A DNA stretch of 64,000 bases from Seohaeicola saemankumensis (GCF_021021435.1 NZ_JAINWI010000005.1:62001-126000); one strand, 5' to 3'. Shown: positions 44,700-55,942, counted from the stretch's first letter. The notes: a model not told the origin generated them from the letters alone. Program-made: numbers and translations.

Positions 44700-44727
44700 A
44701 CGCGCCGCAAAACAGGGAGATTTCGGA

Positions 44728-46212
44728 ATGGAACATGTGAACGTGACGCGCGGCATGGCGAGTATGCTGGCGCTGGTGGCCGGCGTGGGCATGGCGCAGG
44801 CAAAGACGGATATCGTCGTCGGTATGCAACTGGAGCCACCGCATCTTGATCCGACAAGCGCCGCCGCAGGCGCCATCGACGAGGTACTTTATGCCAATGT
44901 GTTCGAGGGCCTGACCCGTTTTGGCCCCGATGGTGCGGTCAATCCCGGACTGGCCGAAAGCTGGGAGATTTCCGAAGATGGCACCGTTTACACGTTCAAG
45001 CTGCGCGAGGGTGTCACCTTCCATGACGGTAGCACGATGGACGCCGAGGATGTGAAATTCAGCCTCGACCGTGCGCGCGCGGCGGATTCCGCGAACGCCC
45101 AGAAGGCGCTGTTTGCCGGAATAACTGACGTCGAGGTGGTGGACCCGCAAACCGTCAAGGTCACGCTGGAGGCTGCAAACGGATCCTTCCTGTTCAACAT
45201 GGCTTGGGGCGATGCGGTGATCGTGGCACCGGAAAGCATCGAGAATATCAAGACCAATCCGGTCGGAACCGGCGCATTCAAGTTTGACAACTGGGTGCAG
45301 GGCGACCGGATCGATATCGTCAAGAACCCCGATTACTGGGGCGAGCCTGCCAAGCTGGACCGCGCCACCTTCAAGTTTATCAGCGATCCGACTGCAGCAT
45401 TCGCGGCGGTGATGGCCGAGGACGTGCATGCTTTCGTGGGCTTTCCCGCACCCGAGAACCTGCCGCAATTTGATGCCGACCCGCGCTTTCAGGTGCTGAT
45501 CGGCTCGACCGAAGGCGAGACAATCCTGTCCACCAACAACAAGCAGGCACCGTTTGACGATGTCCGCGTCCGCAAGGCGCTGGCCCATGCGATTGATCGT
45601 CAGGCCATCATTGATGGCGCGATGTTCGGCTATGGCACACCGATCGGCACACATTTCGCACCGCATCACCCTGACTACGTCGATCTGACAGCCAATTCCG
45701 CCTATGATCCCGAACTGGCCAAATCACTGCTGGCCGAGGCAGGTTTCGCGGATGGTTTCACCACCACGCTGAAACTGCCGCCCCCCGCCTATGCGCGGCG
45801 CGGAGGCGAGATCATCGCATCACAGCTGCGCGCTGTGGGGATCGAGACAGAGATCAGCAACCTTGAATGGGCGCAATGGCTGGAGCAGGTCTTTACCGGT
45901 AAGGATTTCGGCCTGACCATCGTCAGCCACACCGAGCCGATGGATATCGGCATCTATGGCAATCCGGAATATTACTTCCAGTATGACGATGCGGATTTTC
46001 AGCAGATCATGACGGATCTGACGGCCGAATCCGACCCTGCGGCCCGTAGCGCCCTGATGAAACAGGCGCAGGAGAAAATCTCGGCTGACTATGTGAATGG
46101 CTATCTTTTCCAATTGGCCGCCCTGCGTGTGGCCAATGCCAAGGTTGTCGGTTTGTGGGAAAACATGCCCACACAAGCCAATGATCTGACCGCTGTCTAC
46201 TGGCAGGAATGA
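44728..46212 (+). CDS. ABC substrate-binding protein, Opp/Dpp family 5
   Basis: A 494-aa periplasmic binding protein for a peptide-like or amide ligand. A short signal peptide ends near MAQA-KT (about 25). The SBP_bac_5 domain is typical: EGLTRFGPDGAVNPGLAESW and FKLREGVTFHDG. GGGAGA lies 9 nt upstream of the ATG. First subunit of a full importer (44728-49728). Its ligand may be an acylated amino compound processed by the M20 deacylase; that link is inference. Confidence 0.92.
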   Translation: MEHVNVTRGMASMLALVAGVGMAQAKTDIVVGMQLEPPHLDPTSAAAGAIDEVLYANVFEGLTRFGPDGAVNPGLAESWEISEDGTVYTFKLREGVTFHDGSTMDAEDVKFSLDRARAADSANAQKALFAGITDVEVVDPQTVKVTLEAANGSFLFNMAWGDAVIVAPESIENIKTNPVGTGAFKFDNWVQGDRIDIVKNPDYWGEPAKLDRATFKFISDPTAAFAAVMAEDVHAFVGFPAPENLPQFDADPRFQVLIGSTEGETILSTNNKQAPFDDVRVRKALAHAIDRQAIIDGAMFGYGTPIGTHFAPHHPDYVDLTANSAYDPELAKSLLAEAGFADGFTTTLKLPPPAYARRGGEIIASQLRAVGIETEISNLEWAQWLEQVFTGKDFGLTIVSHTEPMDIGIYGNPEYYFQYDDADFQQIMTDLTAESDPAARSALMKQAQEKISADYVNGYLFQLAALRVANAKVVGLWENMPTQANDLTAVYWQE

Positions 46213-46233
46213 CCGGTCACTGACCTGCGGAAG

Positions 46234-46258
46234 CCCCTCGCGCGGACTGCGCGCGGGG
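46234..46258 (+). other. GC-rich stem-loop after the binding-protein gene
   Basis: CCCC-TC-GCGCG pairs with CGCGC-GGGG around a 5-nt loop (GACTG), with a two-nucleotide bulge. It sits between the highly expressed binding-protein gene and the permease genes, where such hairpins often stabilise the upstream mRNA. The dispersed element copy c follows. Confidence 0.5.
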
Positions 46259-46271
46259 ACGCCTCCGGCGG

Positions 46272-46296
46272 GGATATTTTGAGCAAGAAGAAGCAG
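46272..46296 (+). repeat. Dispersed 25-bp 3' element, copy c
   Basis: GGATATTTTGAGCAAG followed by AAGAAGCAG, two mismatches from copy a. It starts 59 nt after the binding-protein stop, in the sense orientation, after the hairpin at 46234-46258. Confidence 0.75.
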
Positions 46297-46349
46297 AGGG
46301 CGCCCGGGCGGCAGGCGGATCGGCCACGTCTGGGCGGGATACGGGGCGA

Positions 46350-47293
<944 letters not shown>

Positions 47294-47297
<4 letters not shown>

Positions 47298-48139
47298 GCG
47301 CGGCTGTCTTGCGAGTGGCGCTGGGCAACCGGACGCTGGTGATCGGTTTGCTGCTGTCACTGGTCTTCGTGGGCGCCGCGCTGGTCAGCTTTGCCTGGGT
47401 GCCGCAGGATGTGGGCTTGATGAATATACCCGAACGGATGAAGCCACCCTCGGCAGCGCACCCGCTGGGGACGGATCATTTCGGGCGTGATATCCTGTCA
47501 ATGATCATGGTGGGTGCGCGCACATCTATCGCCGTGGCGGTAGTGGCCGTGGTGATCGGCATGGGCCTTGGCGTACCGCTGGGCCTTGCGGCGGCGGTAA
47601 GACGCGGCAGTCTGCTGGACGAGGTGATCATGCGCGGAAATGATCTGGTCTTTGCATTTCCCTCACTGTTGATCGCCATCATGATTACCGCTGTGTTCGG
47701 CCCCTCGGCGCTGAATGCGATCATCGCCATCGGGATATTCAACATCCCCGTCTTCGCGCGTCTGACGCGCGGCGCGGCGCTGAGTTTGTGGACCCGCGAT
47801 TATGTGATGGCGGCGCGCGTGGCCGGCAAGGGTGCGGTCAGGATCAGTGCCGAACATATCCTGCCCAATGTCACCAATCTGCTGATTGTGCAGGGGACGA
47901 TCCAGTTCAGTCTTGGAATTCTGGCCGAGGCAGCTTTGTCTTATGTCGGGCTTGGCGCGCAGCCACCGATCCCCAGTTGGGGGCGGATGCTGGCCGACAG
48001 CCAGACGATGATCTCGATCGCGCCGCATATGGCGATTTTTCCCGGCATGGCGATCCTGCTGACGGTGCTGGGGCTGAACCTGATGGGCGACGGATTGCGC
48101 GATCTGTTCGACCCGCGCATCAGGAGGGACCGCAGATGA
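47294..48139 (+). CDS. ABC transporter permease, DppC type
   Basis: A 281-aa inner-membrane permease with six predicted helices and the DppC/OppC motif AHPLGTDHFGRDILSMI. The EAA-like loop is AARVAGKGAVRISAEHILPN. Both ends overlap neighbours by 4 bp (ATGA), so the subunits are translationally coupled. Confidence 0.92.
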
Positions 48140-49728
48140 GCCTGTTGCAGATCGAGGGATTGAACCTGTCCATCCATAGCTTTGATATCCTGCATAATGT
48201 GTCGCTGACCGTTGAGGCGGGTCAGATCGTGGGGGTCATCGGCGAAAGCGGGTCCGGTAAATCCATGACCGCGCTGGCCGTGATGCAATTGCTACCGGAA
48301 GGGGCGCGAGCAGCCGGGTCTGTGCAGCTGGACGGGCAGGATGTGCTGCGCCTGTCCGAGGCAGAGCTGTGCCATTTGCGCGGGCGGACCATGGGAATGG
48401 TCTTTCAGGAACCGATGACCGCGTTGAACCCGATCCAGACGATCGGCGATCAGGTGGCCGAGACCATCAGGGTCCACGAAAAAGTGTCGAAAGCCGAGGC
48501 GCAGGAGCGGGCGCGGGTAGCTCTGGCCCGGGTGGAACTGCCCGAGGACCGCTTCCCAATGTCACGCTATCCGCATGAGCTTTCGGGCGGACAGCGCCAG
48601 CGGGTCGTGATCGCCATGGCGATTGCCTTGCGGCCCAAACTTCTGATAGCGGATGAACCGACCACAGCGCTGGACGTGACGACGCAGGCGCAGATCCTCA
48701 AGCTGCTCAAGCGGCTGGTACAGGAAGACGGGATGGGTCTGCTGATGATCACCCATGATCTGGCCGTGGTCGCCGATATGGCGGATCATCTGGTGATCAT
48801 GCGGCATGGTTCAGTGGTGGAAACTGGCCCCTCGCCTGATCTGTTCCGCACGATGCAGCATCCCTACTCGAAGGCGCTGCTCGCGGCGTCGACGCATCAG
48901 CCCGACCGCGCGGCACAGCCGCAAGAGGTGCCGCTACTGGAGGTGCGCGGTGTGATCCGCGACTATGCAACCGCACGCAGGGGAATCTGGGGCAAGCCGG
49001 GCACGTTCCGTGCCGTGGACGATGTCAGCTTCCAGATCCGGCGCGGGGAATCCTTGGGGTTGGTGGGTGAATCCGGTTGTGGCAAATCCACCCTGACACG
49101 CGCCATTTTGGGGCTGGAAGAGGTGCAGGCGGGCGAGATCCTGCTGGATGGGCAGTCCGTCTTCACCGGACACAAGGCCAATCGCGCGGTGCGTCGCCGC
49201 ATGCAGGTGGTGTTTCAGGACCCTTACGGCAGCTTCAACCCACGCCACCGCGTGGACCGTCTGGTCAGCGAGCCGTTCTATCTGCTGGATACTCCGCCAC
49301 AAGGTGCTGCCCGTGATGCGGCGATTGCCGAGGCGCTGGAAAGCGTGGGGCTGACGGCGGATGACCGGCATAAATACATCCACGAGTTTTCCGGCGGGCA
49401 GCGCCAGCGGATCGCGATTGCGCGGGCGCTGATCATCAGACCCGACCTGATCATTCTGGACGAGGCGGTGTCGGCGCTGGATGTTTCGATCCGCGCCCAG
49501 ATTCTGGACCTTCTTGCCGATCTGGGGGACCGCATGGGCCTGACCTATCTGTTCATCAGCCACGATCTATCGGTTGTAAGGCAGGTCACCGACCGTGTGC
49601 TGGTGATGCAGGCGGGCAAGATCGTCGAGCAGGGCGATACCGCTTTGATTTTTGATGCGCCGACCCATCCCTATACACAACAACTGCTTTCGGCGACGCC
49701 CCGTCTGCCGGATACGCATGCCGCCTGA
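48136..49728 (+). CDS. ABC transporter ATPase, fused DppD-DppF type
   Basis: A 530-aa protein with two complete ATPase domains. First half: [22 protein letters not shown] equivalent [25 protein letters not shown]. Second half (from about 270): [30 protein letters not shown]; the second Walker B reads DEA where DEP is usual. Fusion of the two subunits is common in this transporter group. The ATG at 48136 overlaps the permease stop; a much longer frame that begins inside the permease is rejected. Confidence 0.92.
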   Translation: MSLLQIEGLNLSIHSFDILHNVSLTVEAGQIVGVIGESGSGKSMTALAVMQLLPEGARAAGSVQLDGQDVLRLSEAELCHLRGRTMGMVFQEPMTALNPIQTIGDQVAETIRVHEKVSKAEAQERARVALARVELPEDRFPMSRYPHELSGGQRQRVVIAMAIALRPKLLIADEPTTALDVTTQAQILKLLKRLVQEDGMGLLMITHDLAVVADMADHLVIMRHGSVVETGPSPDLFRTMQHPYSKALLAASTHQPDRAAQPQEVPLLEVRGVIRDYATARRGIWGKPGTFRAVDDVSFQIRRGESLGLVGESGCGKSTLTRAILGLEEVQAGEILLDGQSVFTGHKANRAVRRRMQVVFQDPYGSFNPRHRVDRLVSEPFYLLDTPPQGAARDAAIAEALESVGLTADDRHKYIHEFSGGQRQRIAIARALIIRPDLIILDEAVSALDVSIRAQILDLLADLGDRMGLTYLFISHDLSVVRQVTDRVLVMQAGKIVEQGDTALIFDAPTHPYTQQLLSATPRLPDTHAA

Positions 49729-49740
49729 GGAGGAACGACA

Positions 49741-51195
49741 ATGAGCGATGATCTGGGACTGTGGTTCGACCCGTCCAAATGCCTGATCGGTGGGCAGTGG
49801 GTGGCGCCCTCGGGTGGGCAATACCTGCCACTTGAGAATCCATCGACCGGCGAGGTGATCGGCCAGATCGCGCGCGGTGCCAGTGCGGATATCGACGCGG
49901 CCGTGGCCGCAGCCGAGACGGCGCGACATGGACCTTGGGGAAGGATGAGTGCGGCAGAGCGTGGTCGCATCCTGATGACGCTGGGCCGCATGGTGCTGGA
50001 ACGCGTTGACGATCTGGCGCGGATCGAGGCGATGGATGTGGGCAAGCCGCTCAAGCAGGCGCGCGCCGATGCGGTGGCCTTGGCGCGCTATATGGAGTTC
50101 TACGGCGGCGCAGCGGACAAGCTGCATGGCGAAACCATCCCCTATCTGGACGGCTATACCGTTTATACTTTGCGCGAACCGCATGGGGTAACGGGCCATA
50201 TCGTGCCTTGGAACTATCCAATGCAGATCATCGGGCGGTCGGTCGGGGCGGCGCTTGCCACGGGCAACGCCTGCGTGTTGAAACCGGCGGAGGACGCCTG
50301 CCTGACCGCGCTTGCCTTTGCCGAGATGGCCAAGGCTGCGGGCCTGCCCGACGGGGCGCTGAACGTGGTGCCGGGGCTTGGCAGCGAGGCGGGTGCGGCC
50401 CTGACCGCGCATATAGGCGTGCATCATATCAGCTTTACCGGATCGGTCGGGACAGGCGTGATGGTGCAGGAAGCTGCCGCGCGCAACGTGATTCCTGTGA
50501 CGCTGGAACTGGGGGGTAAATCCCCGCAGGTGGTGTTTGAGGATGCCGACATCGCGGCGGCGCTACCGTTTCTGGTCAATGCGGGGATACAGAACGCAGG
50601 GCAGACCTGTTCCGCATCGTCGCGTATTCTGGTGCAGCGGGCGATCTATGATCAGGTCGTCGAGAAGATGGCCGCGCGCTATGATGCGCTGAAAGTGGGC
50701 CGTGCGATGGATGATCTGGATGTGGGGCCGCTGATCTCGGCCAAGCAGAAAAGCCTTGTCAGCGGCTTTATCGACAAGGGTGCTGATCTGCAGGTCGCCG
50801 GACAGGGCCAGTTGCTGAACGCACCTAACGGCGGCAATTACGTCAAGCCTACGCTGTTCGCGGGCGTCAGCCCCGATCACTGCCTTGCGCGGGATGAAAT
50901 CTTTGGCCCCGTTCAGGTGATCATCCCCTTCGACGACGAGGAAGAAGCGGTTAAAATCGCCAACGGCACTGATTACGGCCTGGTCGCCAGCGTTTGGAGC
51001 CAGAACGGCGCGCGCCAGATGCGGATGGCGAAACGTATCCGCGCGGGGCAGATTTTCATCAATAACTACGGTGCAGGCGGCGGTGTGGAGCTTCCTTTCG
51101 GCGGCATGGGCAAATCCGGCCATGGCCGGGAAAAGGGCTTCGAGGCGATGTATGGATTCACCGTTCTGAAAACCGTCGCGGCTTTTCACGGCTGA
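49741..51195 (+). CDS. Aldehyde dehydrogenase family protein
   Basis: A 484-aa NAD(P)-dependent enzyme that oxidises an aldehyde to the acid. The catalytic Cys290 (AGQTCSASS) and general base Glu256 (TLELGGKSP) are intact, as is the cofactor region FTGSVGTGVMVQ. GAGGAGG lies 7 nt upstream, 12 nt after the ATPase stop. It is most likely in the operon and would act on an aldehyde formed after deacylation and deamination of the imported compound (inference). Similar to betaine or gamma-aminobutyraldehyde dehydrogenases; exact substrate unknown. Confidence 0.9.
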   Translation: MSDDLGLWFDPSKCLIGGQWVAPSGGQYLPLENPSTGEVIGQIARGASADIDAAVAAAETARHGPWGRMSAAERGRILMTLGRMVLERVDDLARIEAMDVGKPLKQARADAVALARYMEFYGGAADKLHGETIPYLDGYTVYTLREPHGVTGHIVPWNYPMQIIGRSVGAALATGNACVLKPAEDACLTALAFAEMAKAAGLPDGALNVVPGLGSEAGAALTAHIGVHHISFTGSVGTGVMVQEAAARNVIPVTLELGGKSPQVVFEDADIAAALPFLVNAGIQNAGQTCSASSRILVQRAIYDQVVEKMAARYDALKVGRAMDDLDVGPLISAKQKSLVSGFIDKGADLQVAGQGQLLNAPNGGNYVKPTLFAGVSPDHCLARDEIFGPVQVIIPFDDEEEAVKIANGTDYGLVASVWSQNGARQMRMAKRIRAGQIFINNYGAGGGVELPFGGMGKSGHGREKGFEAMYGFTVLKTVAAFHG

Positions 51196-51223
51196 TCCTG
51201 CAACAAACACAAAGGACACAAAT

Positions 51224-51967
51224 ATGAGACTTTCAGGAAAGACAGCGATCGTGACCGGCGGCGCCAGCGGCTTTGGCGCGGGTATTGTGCGTAAATTCGC
51301 AGATGAAGGCGCGCGCGTGCTGGTGGTGGATATCAACGCCGACGGTGCGGCGTCGATGGCCGAAGAGGTCGGCAACGGGGCTTTGTCCTTCGGCTGCAAT
51401 GTGGCCGATGGCGACAGCGTGGCAGAAATGGCCGCATATGCGATCAAGGAGTTCGGGCAGGTTGATATTCTGGTGAACAATGCGGGCATCACGCATTTGC
51501 CCAAACCCATGGAAGAGGTAAGCGGGGAAGAATTCGACCGTGTTTTCGCGGTGAATTGCAAATCGGTCTATCTGACGGCGCGTGAACTGGTGCCGCATAT
51601 GAAGGCCGCTGGCGGCGCGATCTTGAATGTCGCATCGACTGCAGGCCTCAGCCCGCGCCCCAGACTGAACTGGTACAATGCCTCCAAGGGTTGGATGATC
51701 ACAGCGACCAAAACGATGGCGGTTGAACTGGCCCCGTCCAAGCTGCGCGTGAATGCGATCTGCCCGGTGGCGGGCGAGACGCCGTTGCTGGCCTCGTTCA
51801 TGGGCGAGGATACGCCCGAAATGCGCGCGAAATTCTTGTCGACGATCCCTCTGGGCCGTTTCTCGACGCCCGAAGATATGGGTAACGCCGCCTGTTTCCT
51901 GTGCTCCGACGAGGCGCGGATGATCACAGGCGTTGCGATGGAAGTCGATGGCGGGCGTTGCATCTGA
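51224..51967 (+). CDS. SDR family oxidoreductase
   Basis: A 247-aa short-chain dehydrogenase (glucose dehydrogenase/FabG-like) with TGGASGFGAGIV, NNAGIT, active-site YNASKGW and the C-terminal VDGGRCI. It follows the aldehyde dehydrogenase by 28 nt and probably oxidises the corresponding alcohol or a hydroxy acid. The weak hairpin at 51979-52006 may close the operon. Confidence 0.9.
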   Translation: MRLSGKTAIVTGGASGFGAGIVRKFADEGARVLVVDINADGAASMAEEVGNGALSFGCNVADGDSVAEMAAYAIKEFGQVDILVNNAGITHLPKPMEEVSGEEFDRVFAVNCKSVYLTARELVPHMKAAGGAILNVASTAGLSPRPRLNWYNASKGWMITATKTMAVELAPSKLRVNAICPVAGETPLLASFMGEDTPEMRAKFLSTIPLGRFSTPEDMGNAACFLCSDEARMITGVAMEVDGGRCI

Positions 51968-51978
51968 TCACGAAGACA

Positions 51979-52006
51979 CGGCCCGTGGCTTTCTGCGGGC
52001 CGGTTC
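51979..52006 (+). terminator. Weak terminator after the SDR gene
   Basis: CGGCCCG (51979-51985) and CGGGCCG (51996-52002) form a 7-bp stem with a 10-nt loop, followed by GTTCTT. The T run is poor, so termination may be partial. Confidence 0.5.
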
Positions 52007-52122
52007 TTACGCTTGGTCAGCCCAATATCACGTTTCCGTTATTGACATGAAATTGCCCGCCTGCCCAAGATAACCCCATGCGCCGGTGAGCAGCGCCGGT
52101 GCCGCAAGGGGAGGAGTTGCTT

Positions 52123-53301
52123 TTGAAACGCTCATTAATTCTTGGGGTTGTGTCCAGTCTGGCGCTGACCTCGGCCGCGATGGCGGAAATCCGTATCGCC
52201 CATATCTACGGCAAGACCGGCGCGCTTGAGGCCTATGCCAAGCAGTCGCATGACGGGCTGATGCTGGGGCTGGAATATGCCACAGACGGCACAATGGAGA
52301 TCAACGGCGAGAAAATCGTCGTGATCGAGAAAGACACCCAGCTCAAGCCCGAGATCGGCAAGGCGCTGCTCGAGGAGGCTTACGGCGACGACAATGCCGA
52401 TATCGCGGTCGGGCCTGTCAGTTCAGGTGTCGCACTGGCGATGTTGCCGGTGGCCGAGGAATACGAAAAAATCCTGATCGTCGAACCTGCGGTGGCCGAC
52501 AGTATTACCGGCGAGAACTATAACCGCTACATCTTCCGCACAGGGCGCAACAGCTCTCAGGATGCCGTATCCAACGCGATTGCGCTGGCAGGACCGGATG
52601 TGAAGATCGCGACGCTGGCGCAAGACTATGCCTTTGGTCGCGACGGGATTGCTGCCTTCCGCGAAGCCTTGGACGGGACCGGGGCCGAGATCGTTCACGA
52701 GGAATATGCCGCGACCGATGCCACCGATTTCACAGCGGCGGCCGAGCGGATCTTTAATGCGATGAAGGATGTCGAGGGCGACAAGAAGCTGTTTGTGATC
52801 TGGGCGGGTGGCAACAACCCGATGAGCAAGATCCAGGCCATGGACCCGTCCCGTTTCGGTATCCAGATGGCGACAGGTGGGAACATCCTTGCGGCGTTGT
52901 CGGCCTATAAGGAATTCCCCGGCATGGAGGGGGCGACCTATTACTATTACGAGAACCCAAAAAACGAAGTGAATGACTGGCTGGTCAAGACCCATCAGGA
53001 GCGTTTCGGCTCTCCACCCGATTTCTTCACGGCGGGTGGAATGTCGGCAGGGATCGCGGTGGTCGAGGCGATCCGCAAAGCGGGCAGCACCGATACCGAG
53101 GCGCTGATTGCCGCAATGGAAGGCATGGAATGGATGACGCCCAAGGGCAAGATGATGTTCCGCGCCGAGGACCATCAGGCGCTTCAGTCGATGTACCACT
53201 TCCGTATCAAGGTTGAAGACGGCGTCGAATGGGCGATCCCCGAACTGGTGCGGGAACTGACGATCGACGATCTGCCCATCCCGATCCGTAACGGCGGGTA
53301 A
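52123..53301 (+). CDS. ABC substrate-binding protein, branched-chain amino acid (LivJ) type
   Basis: A 392-aa periplasmic binding protein of the type I, family 6 fold. The signal peptide begins MKRSLILGVVSSLALTSAAM and is cleaved near AMA-EI (about 20). The start is TTG at 52123 with GGGGAGGAG about 7 nt before it; the GTG at 52099 would read through the ribosome site. The other four subunits follow (53402-56998). Ligands of such systems include amino acids, amides, urea and aromatic acids; nothing here fixes the choice. Confidence 0.9.
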   Translation: MKRSLILGVVSSLALTSAAMAEIRIAHIYGKTGALEAYAKQSHDGLMLGLEYATDGTMEINGEKIVVIEKDTQLKPEIGKALLEEAYGDDNADIAVGPVSSGVALAMLPVAEEYEKILIVEPAVADSITGENYNRYIFRTGRNSSQDAVSNAIALAGPDVKIATLAQDYAFGRDGIAAFREALDGTGAEIVHEEYAATDATDFTAAAERIFNAMKDVEGDKKLFVIWAGGNNPMSKIQAMDPSRFGIQMATGGNILAALSAYKEFPGMEGATYYYYENPKNEVNDWLVKTHQERFGSPPDFFTAGGMSAGIAVVEAIRKAGSTDTEALIAAMEGMEWMTPKGKMMFRAEDHQALQSMYHFRIKVEDGVEWAIPELVRELTIDDLPIPIRNGG

Positions 53302-53401
53302 ACCAAGCCCGCTGCAATGCCACGATACCTGATACCAGACAATCCCGTCCCCGGCTGCCAGCTTGGGGCGGGCCTGCCAACCCGCTGCGGAAGGAACAGA
53401 A

Positions 53402-54166
53402 ATGAGCAGGGTGCTGCTTGAAACCCGCGATCTGACTGTACGGTTTGGTGGTCATGTCGCCGTCGACAGCGTGAGTTGTGCCTTTCGCAGTGGCGAATTG
53501 ACGGCCATTGTCGGTCCGAACGGCGCAGGCAAGACAACCTATTTCAACCTGATCTCGGGCCAGATTCCCGCCGCATCCGGTCGCGTCGCGCTTGACGGGC
53601 GCGATATCACCCGCGCGTCGGTTTCGCAGCGCACGGCATTGGGCATCGGGCGCGCGTTCCAGTTAACCAATCTGTTCCCGAACCTCTCCGTGCTGGAAAA
53701 CGTGCGTCTTGTGATGCAGGCACGCAGCAAAACCGGATTTCGCCTGCTGACAATGGCCGCATCCCTGCATGATCTGACCGAACAGGCCGAGGCGGTTCTG
53801 GCGCGCGTGCGTCTGCTGGACCGCGCCGGTCAGACCGTGTCGGCGCTCAGCCACGGGGATCAGCGCAAGCTGGAAGTGGCGCTACTGATCGCGCTTGATC
53901 CGCTGGTCTACATGTTTGACGAACCCACCGCAGGCATGAGCGTGGATGAAGCGCCCGTCGTGCTGGACCTGATTGCCGACCTCAAGGCGCAGACCGATCG
54001 CACGATCCTGCTGGTCGAGCACAAGATGGATGTGATCCGCAGTCTGGCTGACCGCATCATTGTATTGCATAACGGGGCGCTGGCCGCAGACGGTCCACCC
54101 GCCGAGGTGATGGCATCGGCCGTGGTGCAAGAGGCCTATATGGGCAAGGATCTGGCCGATGTCTGA
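53402..54166 (+). CDS. ABC transporter ATPase, LivG type
   Basis: A 254-aa ATPase with Walker A GPNGAGKTT, the LivG motif GIGRAFQLTNLFPNLSVLEN, signature LSHGDQRKLE in place of the usual LSGGQ-type, and Walker B YMFDEPTAG; the modified signature is typical of LivG/UrtD. ATG at 53402 follows GAAGGAAC. It overlaps the next ATPase gene by 8 bp. Confidence 0.92.
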   Translation: MSRVLLETRDLTVRFGGHVAVDSVSCAFRSGELTAIVGPNGAGKTTYFNLISGQIPAASGRVALDGRDITRASVSQRTALGIGRAFQLTNLFPNLSVLENVRLVMQARSKTGFRLLTMAASLHDLTEQAEAVLARVRLLDRAGQTVSALSHGDQRKLEVALLIALDPLVYMFDEPTAGMSVDEAPVVLDLIADLKAQTDRTILLVEHKMDVIRSLADRIIVLHNGALAADGPPAEVMASAVVQEAYMGKDLADV

Positions 54167-54884
54167 TCCGATTCTGACGCTGGCTGGCGTCCACACCAAT
54201 ATCGCGCAGTACCATATCCTGCAGGGTGTCGATCTGGTCGTGCCGCGCGCGCAGGTCACCATGCTTTTGGGGCGCAACGGGGTGGGCAAGACCACGACTT
54301 TGCGAACTGTCATGGGGCACTGGCGGGCCTCTGGCGGGACAATCACCTTGGACGGCATGGACATCACACAGTTGCCCACCTCGGCAATTGCACGGATGGG
54401 CGTGGGCTATGTGCCCGAGAATATGGGGATATTCTCGGATTTGACGGTGGAGGAGAACATGGTGCTCGCCGCTTGTAGAGGCAAGCCCGATCCGGCAAGG
54501 CTGGACTGGTTGTTTACCGTCTTTCCCCCACTCAAAACCTTTTGGAGAGGGCAGGCCGGAACGCTGTCGGGCGGGCAGAAACAGATGTTGAGCATCGCAC
54601 GTGCCATGATCGAAGAGCGGCGTTTGTACCTGATCGACGAGCCGACAAAGGGCCTTGCCCCTGCGATCATCGCCACGATGGCGCGGGCTCTGCGAGAGTT
54701 GAAGGACCAAGGGTCCAGCCTTTTATTGGTCGAACAGAATTTCGCCGTGGCCCGCGCCTTGGGTGACGCCGCCGTGGTCATGGATGATGGCCGCGTGATC
54801 TGGGCTGGCGAGATGGCCGAACTGGCACGGGACGCCGGTTTGCAAGAGCGGTTGATGGGCCTGAACGTCCAAGCCGAGGGTTAA
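54159..54884 (+). CDS. ABC transporter ATPase, LivF type
   Basis: A 241-aa ATPase with Walker A GRNGVGKTT, the LivF motif VGYVPENMGIFSDLTVEEN, signature LSGGQKQML and Walker B YLIDEPTKGLAP. It pairs with the LivG-type subunit on the cytoplasmic side of the importer. Start overlaps the upstream stop by 8 bp. Confidence 0.92.
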   Translation: MSDPILTLAGVHTNIAQYHILQGVDLVVPRAQVTMLLGRNGVGKTTTLRTVMGHWRASGGTITLDGMDITQLPTSAIARMGVGYVPENMGIFSDLTVEENMVLAACRGKPDPARLDWLFTVFPPLKTFWRGQAGTLSGGQKQMLSIARAMIEERRLYLIDEPTKGLAPAIIATMARALRELKDQGSSLLLVEQNFAVARALGDAAVVMDDGRVIWAGEMAELARDAGLQERLMGLNVQAEG

Positions 54885-54909
54885 GAATGCCGGACTGGAA
54901 GGGAAACTG

Positions 54910-55941
54910 ATGACACATGCCCCCGAACATGCACCGCGTATGGCGCAAGCCGCGCTGCGCGACAGGCTGGCCCCGCTGATCCCTTTCGCACTGGTTCCGC
55001 TTCTGGTCGTTGCGGGGCTGATCGCGATTCCGTCCACCTCAAGCTGGCTGACACTGACAGTCAGCGGGCTGGCGATGGGGATGATGATCTTTATCATGGC
55101 GTCCGGCATGACGCTGGTATTCGGTCTGATGGATGTCATCAATTTCGGGCATGGCGTCTTCATTTCGGTTGGTGCCTTTATCGGCATCACGGTGCTTTTG
55201 ATGCTGGGTCACATGACGCAGGCCCCATCACTGCTGCTCAATCTGACCGCCATGCTCGTCGCTGTAATCGCCGCGATGCTGGCTACGGGCGCCTTGGGTT
55301 GGGCCTTCGAGCGGGTGATCGTCAAACCGGTCTACGGCGCGCATCTCAAGCAGATTCTGGTCACGATGGGCGGCCTGATCGTTGTCGAGCAACTGATTAT
55401 CGTCCTTTGGGGACCGGAAGAGATTTTCCTGACACGTCCAGAGGCACTCAAAGGCGCTGTCACCTTCTGGGGGGCTGCGGTCGAGAAATACAGGCTTGTC
55501 GCGGTAGGACTGGGTTTAGTGCTGTTTCTGGCGATGCGGCATGTCCTGCGCCATACCAAAGTGGGTCTGATCGTGCGCGCGGGCGTCGAGAATGGCGAGA
55601 TGGTCGAGGCGCTGGGCTATCGTCTGCGGCTGGTCTTTGTGGGCGTTTTCATTGCCGGATCGGCGCTTGCGGGTCTGGGTGGTGTGCTCTGGGGCCTCTA
55701 TCAAGAGGTCATCACCGCCCATATGGGCCAGCAGATCATGGTGCTGATCTTTATCGTCGTCATCATAGGCGGGTTGGGCAGCGTCGAGGGATGTTTCATC
55801 GGTGCGCTGCTGGTGGGGCTGATGCAGAATTATGTGGCTTTTCTGGAACCCAAACTAGCGCTGATTTCGAATATCGGACTGATGGTCGCGATCCTGATGT
55901 GGCGCCCCCAAGGCATGATACCTGTTGTGAAGGCGAAATAG
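54910..55941 (+). CDS. ABC transporter permease, LivH type
   Basis: A 343-aa inner-membrane permease with about eight hydrophobic segments. The LivH motif FGLMDVINFGHGVFISVGAF is present in the N-terminal third, and the C-terminal part has GGLGSVEGCFIGALLVG. AAGGGAAA precedes the ATG. The next permease starts 1 nt after the stop. Confidence 0.92.
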   Translation: MTHAPEHAPRMAQAALRDRLAPLIPFALVPLLVVAGLIAIPSTSSWLTLTVSGLAMGMMIFIMASGMTLVFGLMDVINFGHGVFISVGAFIGITVLLMLGHMTQAPSLLLNLTAMLVAVIAAMLATGALGWAFERVIVKPVYGAHLKQILVTMGGLIVVEQLIIVLWGPEEIFLTRPEALKGAVTFWGAAVEKYRLVAVGLGLVLFLAMRHVLRHTKVGLIVRAGVENGEMVEALGYRLRLVFVGVFIAGSALAGLGGVLWGLYQEVITAHMGQQIMVLIFIVVIIGGLGSVEGCFIGALLVGLMQNYVAFLEPKLALISNIGLMVAILMWRPQGMIPVVKAK

Positions 55942-55942
55942 G

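Noticed and set aside
47788-48135. N-terminal extension of the dual ATPase frame
   Set aside because: It lies entirely within the permease gene in another frame; the ATGA-coupled ATG at 48136 starts directly with the ATPase fold.
52042-52074. TTGACA as a -35 box upstream of the LivJ-type gene
   Set aside because: No acceptable -10 hexamer at 16-18 bp spacing; the nearest candidates match at 3 of 6 positions.
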